Position numbers and translations under genes: made by a program
Part shown: one piece after another, positions 1-5,621 of the stretch
How positions within the stretch are numbered: position 1 is the first letter of the stretch
How the letters are laid out: every line of letters begins with the position of its first letter
NCBI GenBank assembly: GCA_023434015.1
Contig: JAEYTM010000148.1
Coordinates: 1-5,621 of the forward strand
DNA length: 5,621 bases
Source: Pseudomonadota bacterium
GTDB taxonomy: Bacteria > Pseudomonadota > Alphaproteobacteria > Caulobacterales > Caulobacteraceae
Reading direction: 5' to 3'
The notes under the pieces: model-generated
The model's input: only the letters and a program-made list of their open reading frames with translations
Database searches by the model: none
What the model was told of the DNA's origin: nothing

Positions 1-836
1 TCGGCGACGCCATGGCCAACGACGCCGACACCCTGGTCACCCAGGGCGCCGTGCAGTCCAACCACGTCCGGCAGACCGCCGCCGTCGCCGCGAAGTTCGG
101 CTTCGCCTGCGAGGTCATCCTTGAGGAGCGCACCGGCTCGACGGCGGTGGACTACACCCGCTCGGGCAACGTCCTGCTCGACGAACTGCTCGGCGCGCGC
201 ATCCGCACCGTCCCGGCCGGAACCGACATGAATCTGGCGCTGGCCGAGGTGGCGGCCGACGTCGCCGCGCGCGGGGGCCGGCCCTACGTCATCCCCGGCG
301 GCGGCTCCAACATCATCGGCGCGCTCGGCTATGTGGAATGCGCCCTGGAGCTGGTCGCCGACGCCAACAAGATGGGAGTCGAGATCGACCGCATCGTCAC
401 CGCCACGGGCAGCGCCGGGACCCACGCGGGCCTGGTCGCGGGCCTCGCGGTCATGGGCGCCGACATCCCGGTGCTGGGCATTGGCGTCCGGGCGCCGAAG
501 GAGGCGCAGGAGGCCAGCGTCTTCCGCCTGGCCCAGGAGACCGCCGACCTGCTGGGTCACCGGGACCGGGTGACGCGCGACATGGTGGTGGCGGATTGCG
601 ACTATGTCGGCGCGGGCTACGGCCTGATCGACGATGGGGTGATCGACGCCCTGAAGCTCGCCGCGCGGTGCGACGGCCTGCTGCTCGACCCGGTCTATAC
701 CGGCAAGGCCATGAAGGGCCTGATCGCCCTCGCCCACCAGGGCGCCTTCGACCGCGAGACGGTGGTCTTCCTGCACACCGGCGGCGCCCAGGGCCTGTTC
801 GGCTACCAGTCGGAGCTGGACGGAAAGCTGGGATGA
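1..836 (+). CDS. PLP-dependent D-cysteine desulfhydrase / L-cysteate sulfo-lyase family protein (5' partial)
   Basis: This is the C-terminal part of a fold-type II PLP enzyme that would cleave a small amino acid (D-cysteine, L-cysteate, ACC or similar) to a keto acid plus ammonia, with or without a sulfur product, in the cytosol. The frame is open from base 3 and reads GDA before the first ATG at 12. Family members continue upstream of this point, so that ATG is internal. About 277 residues are visible against a usual 330-340. The missing N-terminus should carry the PLP Schiff-base lysine (family motif GGNKTRK). Numbering from the codon at base 3, I see QSNH near 18-21 (cofactor/substrate contact), PGGGSN near 98-103, the phosphate-binding TGSAGTHAG at 135-143, DPVYTGK near 229-235 with the family tyrosine, and HTGG near 258-261. 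The stop overlaps the racemase start (ATGA, 833-836), implying translational coupling. The family is clear; the substrate is not. Confidence 0.9.
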   Translation, partial: GDAMANDADTLVTQGAVQSNHVRQTAAVAAKFGFACEVILEERTGSTAVDYTRSGNVLLDELLGARIRTVPAGTDMNLALAEVAADVAARGGRPYVIPGGGSNIIGALGYVECALELVADANKMGVEIDRIVTATGSAGTHAGLVAGLAVMGADIPVLGIGVRAPKEAQEASVFRLAQETADLLGHRDRVTRDMVVADCDYVGAGYGLIDDGVIDALKLAARCDGLLLDPVYTGKAMKGLIALAHQGAFDRETVVFLHTGGAQGLFGYQSELDGKLG

Positions 837-1533
837 GCGAGACCCTGACGCTTGGCGTCCTGGGCGGCATGGGCCCGGCGGCGACCCTCGACTTCCTGGC
901 CAAGATCCATGCCTTCACGCCGGCGCAAGGGGACCAGGACCACATCCGGGTGATCGCCGACATCAATCCGAAAGTGCCCGACCGCAACGGCCCCGGCGGC
1001 GCGGCCGGGCCGGTGCTGGCCGAGATGGCCGGAGCGCTTGCCGGGGCCGGCGCCGATGTTCTGGCCATTCCCTGCAACACCGCCCACGCCTATGCGGACC
1101 TGATCCAGCGCGCCTGCGGCCTGCCGCTGATCGACCTGATCGAGACGGGCGCCAGCGCTGCGCGCGACACCGGGGCCCTGCGTGTCGGGGTGCTCGGCAC
1201 CCGCGGCGCCCTTCGCCTCTACCGGGAGTATCTGGCCGCCCAGGCCATGGAGCTGGTCGGCCTCGACGTCGATCGCCAGGAGGCGTTCATGGACCTCCTC
1301 TACCGGATCAAGGCTGGCGACCTCGGGCCGGGCGCCCGGGCGGACATGGCCGCGCTTGGCGAACTGCTGATCGACAGTGGCGCGGAGGTCGTGCTGGCGG
1401 GCTGCACCGAAGTGCCGCTGGTGCTGGGTTCCGGCGATCTCAGCGCCCCGGTCATCGACCCGGGCGAACTGCTGGCCCGCCGCTGCGTCGCCGTCTGCCT
1501 GGGCCTCGAGCCCGTCCCGCCGCCGCCGGCGCT

Positions 1534-1537
<4 letters not shown>
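833..1537 (+). CDS. Aspartate/glutamate racemase family protein
   Basis: This is a cofactor-independent amino acid racemase of the Asp/Glu racemase superfamily, 234 residues, which is a normal length. These enzymes invert the alpha-carbon using two cysteines as acid and base. The N-terminal signature GVLGGMGPAAT is at residues 8-18. The first catalytic cysteine is C81 in AIPCNTAH and the second is C191 in LAGCTEVPL, so both halves of the active site are intact. The start at 833 is chosen because the signature follows at once, the length fits the family, and the ATG overlaps the stop of the lyase gene in ATGA. The same frame is open far upstream (to 338), but that stretch is arginine/proline-rich shadow sequence antiparallel in character to any protein. 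GlxR/MurI-type glutamate racemase is less likely than the aspartate racemase branch given the GGMGP signature. Coupling to a PLP lyase points to D/L amino acid catabolism. The C-terminus ends in a short proline run. Confidence 0.9.
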
Positions 1538-2550
<1,013 letters not shown>

Positions 2551-2648
2551 GGCGTCTCCGGGCCGGCGATCGGCCGATCTTGGCGCCTTGGATCCGCGGC
2601 CGCCATGGCCGCGCCACCACGATGGTCACTCCGCGAGCGGCCCCGCCA

Positions 2649-2676
2649 TGCGATTGTGCATCGCACACCATTTTTT
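2649..2676 (+). other. Inverted repeat followed by a T-run (possible operator or terminator-like element)
   Basis: TGCGAT (2649-2654) and ATCGCA (2660-2665) form a perfect 6-bp inverted repeat with a 5-base centre. An overlapping alternative pairs TGTGC (2655-2659) with GCACA (2663-2667). A run of six T follows at 2671-2676, the longest homopolymeric A/T tract I noticed in this GC-rich window. It could be a regulator-binding dyad in the divergent promoter region, a weak terminator of a plus-strand RNA, or chance. The sequence alone does not decide. Confidence 0.3.
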
Positions 2677-2785
2677 CCGCGACGCAGCATGAGCCATTGA
2701 AGCCGGAGTCCGCCGGCGGCACCTTCAACCCCGGACGGAAGGTTCGGCGTCAGTTACGACCACCGCCCAGAGGAACGCCGCGAAA

Positions 2786-2803
2786 GGGGTTGGAAGCAAC
2801 CTC
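2786..2803 (+). other. Short 5'-leader hairpin
   Basis: GGTTG (2788-2792) pairs with CAACC (2797-2801) around a GAAG tetraloop. Outward, one G-T wobble and one G-C pair can extend the stem to 2786/2803. It ends 17 bases before the ATG of the small exported protein, whose ribosome binding site is weak. It might affect translation start or transcript stability, or be chance. Confidence 0.25.
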
Positions 2804-2820
2804 AATCCGGAACCGAAAAC

Positions 2821-3099
2821 ATGATCCGTATCGCCACTGTCGCGGCTCTCGCCGCCTTCGTCGCCCTCCCCGCCAGCGCTGAACCCGTCCGGGTTCCGAC
2901 CGCCGGCAAGACCCCCGCCCAACTGCAGAAAGACATCGCCAGCGCAGCCCGGCAGATCTGCCGTGAGGAGCTTCACGGCTCCAGCAACTCGGTCGGCGTG
3001 ATCGAGGCCTGCGTTCGCATCGTCGTGGACGCCACCTTGGCCGACCCGCAGAATGCGACCATCGCCTCGCTCAAGCCGATCAAGCTGGCGCAGCGTTAG
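2821..3099 (+). CDS. Small exported UrcA-like protein
   Basis: This is a 92-residue protein with a clear Sec signal peptide (hydrophobic 3-17, predicted cleavage after ASA20), leaving about 72 mature residues in the periplasm. The mature part opens with PVRVPTAGKTP, then a helix (about 32-50) containing IASAARQIC with C47, and a second helix beginning EAC64 and running to about 75. The layout resembles UrcA-family proteins of Caulobacterales and Sphingomonadales: a short beta strand, an I-x-x-AA-x-x-x-C helix, and a second cysteine before another helix. It lacks the usual DL-rich segment, so the assignment is tentative. The two cysteines could form a disulfide. No biochemical role is known to me. 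The ribosome binding site is weak (GGA at 2809-2811), but the signal peptide fixes the start well. It is transcribed away from the hydrolase and converges on the metallopeptidase. Confidence 0.75.
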   Translation: MIRIATVAALAAFVALPASAEPVRVPTAGKTPAQLQKDIASAARQICREELHGSSNSVGVIEACVRIVVDATLADPQNATIASLKPIKLAQR

Positions 3100-3108
3100 C
3101 CGCCGAAA

Positions 3109-3139
3109 GGGGCGAGCGCCGGTCCGCCGGCCTCGCCCC
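3109..3139. terminator. Hairpin between convergent genes, possible bidirectional terminator
   Basis: GGGGCGAG (3109-3116) pairs with CTCGCCCC (3132-3139). After a one-base bulge at 3117, GCCGG (3118-3122) pairs with CCGGC (3127-3131) around a TCCG loop. The hairpin fills almost all of the 42-bp gap between the UrcA-like gene stop (3099) and the metallopeptidase stop (3142), which is where a shared terminator belongs. No strong T-run follows on either strand: the minus side has TTTCGG, and the plus side has none. Termination could therefore be weak or Rho-aided. Confidence 0.5.
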
Positions 3140-3141
3140 GA

Positions 3142-3987
3142 CTAGAGCCTTGCAGCGCTGAAAGTATCGCAGGCCGCCGGGTCGCCGCTCTGCACCCCGG
3201 TGCGGAACCAGCGCATCCGTTGCTCCGACGAGCCGTGCGTGAAGCTCTCGGGCATCACCCGGCCCTGGCTGCGCTGCTGCAGGGTGTCGTCGCCGACCGC
3301 GGCGGCGGCCGTAAGCCCGGCCTCGATATCCCGTGCGTCGAGGGCCACCTGGCCTCCGGAGACGGCCGCGGCGTGCGCCACCCAGACCCCTGCGTAGCAG
3401 TCGGCCTGCAGCTCGACGCGCACCGCGCCGCTCTCAGCGCCCCGCGCGCCCATGCGCTGGCCACGGTCCATCTGGCCGCTGATGTTCTGGACGTGGTGGC
3501 CGATCTCATGGGCGATGACATAGGCCCGCGCCGCCTCGCCCTCCGCCCCGAACTTGGTCTCCAGCTCCTGCCAGAAGGAGAGGTCGAGATAGACCTTGCG
3601 GTCGGCCGGGCAATAGAACGGCCCCATCGCCGACTGGCCCATGCCGCAGCCGGTGCCGGTGGCGCGGTCGTAGATCACCATGCCGGCGGGCGGGCTGTAG
3701 CTTGAGCCCGACTGGCGGAACATCTGGGTCCAGACATCGTCCACGGAGGTGGAGACCACATCGACGAACACCGCCGCCTCGTCGGCCGGCGTGCCGCGGA
3801 CGCCTTCCTGCTGCGCGGCCTGCTGGCCGCCGACCACGCTCATGGTGGTCGAGGGATCGATGCCGAAGACGAAATAGCCGATCAGCGCCAGGATCACGCC
3901 GCCGGCGCCGAGGCCGCCGACGCCCGCCGCGCTCAGCCCGCGCCGGTCCTCGATGTTTCCTGACCTGCGTCCGCCCGTCCAGCGCAT
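3142..3987 (-). CDS. Membrane-anchored neutral zinc metallopeptidase (YpfJ-like)
   Basis: This 281-residue protein belongs to the putative neutral zinc metallopeptidase family (YpfJ type). A basic N-terminus (RWTGGRRSGNIEDRRG) precedes a single hydrophobic segment at about 24-43 (GVGGLGAGGVILALIGYFVF), predicting a cytoplasmic N-terminus, one membrane anchor and a periplasmic catalytic domain. The zinc motif HEIGHH is at 160-165 (H160 and H164 as ligands, E161 catalytic). ELQADCYAGVW at 192-202 supplies the probable third ligand E192 and the conserved D196. YDRATGTGCG at 106-115 is the expected family segment. Four cysteines (C114, C126, C197, C273) suit disulfides in the periplasm. The length is typical. 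The start is well supported by GGAGG at 3994-3998 (minus strand), six bases from the ATG. Physiological substrates of this family are not known to me. Confidence 0.92.
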   Translation of the reverse strand: MRWTGGRRSGNIEDRRGLSAAGVGGLGAGGVILALIGYFVFGIDPSTTMSVVGGQQAAQQEGVRGTPADEAAVFVDVVSTSVDDVWTQMFRQSGSSYSPPAGMVIYDRATGTGCGMGQSAMGPFYCPADRKVYLDLSFWQELETKFGAEGEAARAYVIAHEIGHHVQNISGQMDRGQRMGARGAESGAVRVELQADCYAGVWVAHAAAVSGGQVALDARDIEAGLTAAAAVGDDTLQQRSQGRVMPESFTHGSSEQRMRWFRTGVQSGDPAACDTFSAARL

Positions 3988-3993
3988 GCGCCG

Positions 3994-3998
3994 CCTCC
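3994..3998 (-). promoter_or_regulatory. Strong ribosome binding site of the zinc metallopeptidase
   Basis: GGAGG on the minus strand, six bases from the ATG at 3987. It decides this start over the alternative out-of-frame start near 4000. Confidence 0.7.
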
Positions 3999-4056
3999 AC
4001 CCGGTTGATTGTCCCGAAGGATAACGCGGCGCGGCCGCGCTTGCTCCACCGATCGC

Positions 4057-4416
4057 TTAGCGGCGGTTTTCGGACGCCTCGCGTACCCGGGCGTTGGAAG
4101 CCGACAGGGCGGCGTCGGGGATGGAGGCGATCTGACCGGAATCGAACGGCGGCGGGGTCGCCGGCGGCGGCGGCTGCGGTTCCGGCGGGAGCGGCAGGCG
4201 CGGCGTGCGACCTTGCGCCTGGATGTCGCGGATCGCCTGTTCGCTGCGAACGCGGGCGTCGAGCGCCATGAGTTCGTTGTGGAGGGCGACGCCCCGCTGG
4301 CGGGCCAGCTCCTGCTCGGCCCGCATCTGGTTCTCCATCAGGATGGCGTTGAAGTCCTGGGCCAGAGCCGGGGCCGGGACAGCCACGGCGAGGGCGAGAA
4401 CGAGGGCGGCGCGCAT
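4057..4416 (-). CDS. Small exported proline-rich protein of unknown function
   Basis: This is a 119-residue protein that I do not recognise as a named family. A signal peptide covers residues 1-20 (MRAALVLALAVAVPAPALAQ), with cleavage expected after ALAQ or ALA, so the product should be periplasmic. The mature part has an amphipathic, charged helical stretch (about 23-68, rich in E, R, Q and A, possibly a short coiled coil), then a proline-rich segment at 72-90 (PRLPLPPEPQPPPPATPPP), then a polar tail to NRR. I chose the ATG at 4416 over the upstream in-frame start at 4443 because GAGGAG lies at 4424-4429 (minus strand), seven bases before it, and the signal peptide then begins at residue 1. 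The gene lies 51 bp after the transporter stop and 69 bp before the metallopeptidase start on the same strand. The proline-rich spacer suggests a periplasm-spanning or protein-binding linker, but that is inference. Confidence 0.75.
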   Translation of the reverse strand: MRAALVLALAVAVPAPALAQDFNAILMENQMRAEQELARQRGVALHNELMALDARVRSEQAIRDIQAQGRTPRLPLPPEPQPPPPATPPPFDSGQIASIPDAALSASNARVREASENRR

Positions 4417-4423
4417 GACGGAT

Positions 4424-4429
4424 CTCCTC
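4424..4429 (-). promoter_or_regulatory. Ribosome binding site of the small proline-rich protein
   Basis: GAGGAG on the minus strand, seven bases before the ATG at 4416. It sets the start nine codons inside the longest open frame and places the signal peptide at the N-terminus. Confidence 0.7.
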
Positions 4430-4467
4430 GGGCGGCCCTCCAAGATGGGGATGAAGACGCCGCCCGG

Positions 4468-5412
4468 CTAGGTCGGATCCGCCGCCCGGAAGCGGCGCAG
4501 CTCGCGATTGAGGATGTAGACCCCGCTGCCGGCGACAACCAGCGCGCCCACCACCGTGGTCAGGTGCGGCAGCTCCGACCAGACCAGGTAGCCGAACAGG
4601 GTCGCCCAGATCAGCTGGGTATAGTCGAAGGGCGCCACCACCCCCACCGGCGCCAGGCGCAGGGCCTCGGTCAGGAAAAGCTGGCCCACTCCGCCGACCA
4701 GGCCAGCGCCGATCAGCATGGCGAGGGTCAGGCGGTCAGGCATGGTCCAGCCGAACGCCGAGCCGACCAGCCCAAGCACCGTGCCGGCCAGGGTGAAGTA
4801 GAAGACGATGGTCGGGCCGCGCTCGGTGTCGGTGATCTGACGGATCGCCACCATCGCTCCGGCCGAGCCGAGGGCGCTGCCCAGCGCCAGGGCGACGCCC
4901 AGCATGTTCATGTGCCCGGGCTCCGGCCGCACCATGATCAGCACGCCGACGAAGCCGACGGCGACCGCCGCCCAACGCCGCCAGCCCACCACCTCGTGCA
5001 GCAGCAGGGCGGCCAGGGCGGTCATGAACAGCGGCGAGGCGAACTGGATCGCGGTCGCCTCGGTCAGCGGCAGGTGCTGTACGGCGGAGAAGCCGCACAT
5101 CATCCCGGTCAGGCCGACCGCCGCGCGCGCCAGGTGGCCGAAGGGCCGGCGCGTGCGCAGCACCTCGAAGCCGGTGGTGCGCCAGATGTAGATCCCCAGC
5201 GGTACGAAGGCGAAGAAGTTGCGGAAGAAGATGATCTCGAACAGCGGCACGCCCCGCTGCCCGCACCACTTCACCAGGGCCGACAGGCTGGCCATGCAGG
5301 CCATCGCCATCACCCTGTAGGCAATGCCCAGGGCCACGTTCGGCGTCGGCGGATAGGAGAGGGGCGCGGCGATCACCCCGCGGGTTTGCGACCGCCGGGG
5401 CGGCGGCGTCAA
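4468..5412 (-). CDS. EamA/DMT-superfamily transporter
   Basis: This is an inner-membrane permease of the drug/metabolite transporter superfamily with two tandem EamA repeats (about residues 27-160 and 170-303, counted from 5412). About nine to ten hydrophobic segments are visible. Family hallmarks are FFRN at 62-65, LTEATAIQFASPLF near 117-129 at the end of the first repeat, and LRLAPVGVVAPFDYTQLIWA near 251-270 in the second. A basic tail (NRELRRFR) should be cytoplasmic. The substrate is unknown; family members export amino acids, nucleosides or other small metabolites. The start is uncertain. The longest frame begins with TTG at 5412, bounded by an in-frame TGA four codons upstream counting from that TTG toward the 5' side. 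In-frame GTG codons at 5376 and 5337 and an ATG at 5310 are alternatives, and none has a good Shine-Dalgarno. The GTG at 5337 would begin just before the first membrane helix. Confidence 0.88.
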   Translation of the reverse strand: MTPPPRRSQTRGVIAAPLSYPPTPNVALGIAYRVMAMACMASLSALVKWCGQRGVPLFEIIFFRNFFAFVPLGIYIWRTTGFEVLRTRRPFGHLARAAVGLTGMMCGFSAVQHLPLTEATAIQFASPLFMTALAALLLHEVVGWRRWAAVAVGFVGVLIMVRPEPGHMNMLGVALALGSALGSAGAMVAIRQITDTERGPTIVFYFTLAGTVLGLVGSAFGWTMPDRLTLAMLIGAGLVGGVGQLFLTEALRLAPVGVVAPFDYTQLIWATLFGYLVWSELPHLTTVVGALVVAGSGVYILNRELRRFRAADPT

Positions 5413-5450
5413 CCGGTGTCACGGCCCCGACGACTGGCGCTGAGGCGAAA

Positions 5451-5473
5451 CCGCCGGCTCCGGGAGCCGGCGG
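5451..5473 (-). terminator. Candidate intrinsic terminator after the cytochrome c-like gene
   Basis: A perfect 10-bp GC-rich stem pairs 5451-5460 (CCGCCGGCTC) with 5464-5473 (GAGCCGGCGG) around a three-base loop. On the minus strand it begins seven bases after the TGA of the cytochrome-like gene and is followed by TTTCGCC, a short T-tract. Position and shape fit a Rho-independent terminator separating that gene from the transporter. The T-tract is short, as is common in high-GC genomes. Confidence 0.6.
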
Positions 5474-5480
5474 CCCCCGG

Positions 5481-5621
5481 TCATTCGCCGTAGTACTTGG
5501 CCAGGTAGCTGACGACGGAGGCGAACTCCTCGTCGCTCACCGCCGCCCCGTAGCTGATCATCTTCTCGACCGTCTCGCTCCAGGCGTCGGCCGAACGCTT
5601 CTGCGAGGTGACCTGACCGGC
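5481..5621 (-). CDS. C-terminal end of a probable cytochrome c-type protein (5' partial)
   Basis: Only the last 46 codons are in the window, reading AGQVTSQKRSADAWSETV, then EKMISYGAAVSDEEF, then ASVVSYLAKYYGE and stop. The pattern (S-x-R/K, then W-x-x-x-V-x-x-M, a G-A turn, D-E-E-F, and a closing V-x-x-Y-L-A-x-x-Y-G helix) matches the C-terminal helix region of small cytochrome c domains of the kind found as stand-alone electron carriers or at the ends of quinohemoprotein subunits. The CxxCH haem site would lie upstream, outside the window. The methionine in EKMISYG is a candidate axial haem ligand. The open frame has no internal stop and ends seven bases before a terminator hairpin. The assignment rests on a short tail, so it is moderate. 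Confidence 0.6.
   Translation of the reverse strand, partial: AGQVTSQKRSADAWSETVEKMISYGAAVSDEEFASVVSYLAKYYGE

Larger units (their letters stand above)
2551..2820. promoter_or_regulatory. Divergent intergenic region
   Basis: This 270-bp gap lies between the divergently transcribed hydrolase (-) and UrcA-like (+) genes, so it should hold both promoters. I could not assign convincing -35/-10 boxes for either gene. Visible structure includes a 7-bp inverted repeat (2595-2601 with 2607-2613), a 6-bp inverted repeat followed by six T (2649-2676), and a small hairpin just ahead of the + gene (2786-2803). Open frames crossing it in both directions look like GC-rich shadows: they are arginine/proline-rich, and none has a good ribosome binding site. 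Confidence 0.5.

Noticed and set aside
338..832. Upstream extension of the racemase frame giving a 399-residue protein.
   Set aside because: The extra 165 residues are Arg/Pro-rich and overlap the well-conserved lyase. The racemase signature begins right after the ATG at 833.
2595..2613. 7-bp inverted repeat around GCCAT in the divergent gap.
   Set aside because: The arms are made only of G and C in a GC-rich region, with no further support from position or flanking sequence.
3220..3705. 161-codon plus-strand frame opposite the zinc metallopeptidase.
   Set aside because: It is a shadow of the minus-strand HEIGHH-containing gene, with no domain and no ribosome binding site of note.
4029..4040. 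Perfect 12-bp palindrome GCGCGGCCGCGC downstream of the small proline-rich gene.
   Set aside because: It has no loop and no T-run, and G/C-only palindromes arise often by chance in such DNA. It is too weak to call a terminator or operator.
4009..5493. 494-codon open frame on the plus strand, antisense to the transporter and small exported protein.
   Set aside because: The translation is a low-complexity mix of R, G, H, Q, A and D with no domain or hydrophobic pattern. The opposite strand carries clear membrane helices and a signal peptide. Long antisense frames are expected in GC-rich codon-biased genes.

Overview
The window is a compact, very GC-rich stretch of bacterial chromosome with strong G/C preference at third codon positions. 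The gene content (a small UrcA-like exported protein, a YpfJ-type zinc metallopeptidase, an exported alpha/beta hydrolase, an EamA-family transporter and a cytochrome c-like tail) fits an alphaproteobacterium, most plausibly Caulobacterales (Caulobacter/Phenylobacterium-like). That placement is inferred from general resemblance, not from a search. There is no rRNA, tRNA, CRISPR array, insertion sequence or phage gene, and no visible shift in base composition. It reads as ordinary core or near-core chromosome.

Layout. Bases 1-1537 (+) hold a two-gene unit. The first gene is the 3' part of a PLP-dependent lyase of the D-cysteine desulfhydrase / L-cysteate sulfo-lyase / ACC deaminase family, whose N-terminus and PLP lysine lie upstream of the window. 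It is joined by an ATGA stop/start overlap to a complete Asp/Glu racemase-family gene. The racemase converges tail to tail on an exported alpha/beta hydrolase (1534-2550, -), and the two stop codons share one CTAG palindrome. A 270-bp divergent gap (2551-2820) separates the hydrolase from a 92-residue exported UrcA-like protein (+). A GC-rich hairpin fills the gap between that gene and the convergent minus-strand block.

The minus-strand block, read in its own direction, begins with the C-terminal tail of a probable cytochrome c-type protein (entering at 5621, stop at 5481). A good candidate intrinsic terminator follows. Then come an EamA/DMT transporter, a 119-residue exported proline-rich protein of unknown function, and a membrane-anchored neutral zinc metallopeptidase. 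The last three genes are spaced 51 and 69 bp apart and could be co-transcribed, but no shared pathway is evident.

The only clear functional link is the lyase-racemase pair, which suggests stereochemical conversion and beta-elimination or deamination of a small amino acid. The exact substrate cannot be read from sequence. I found no convincing undescribed multi-gene system. The items most worth a second look are the lyase-racemase pair, the shared CTAG stop, the hairpin plus T-run in the divergent gap, the two-cysteine arrangement in the hydrolase, and the unassigned small exported proteins.
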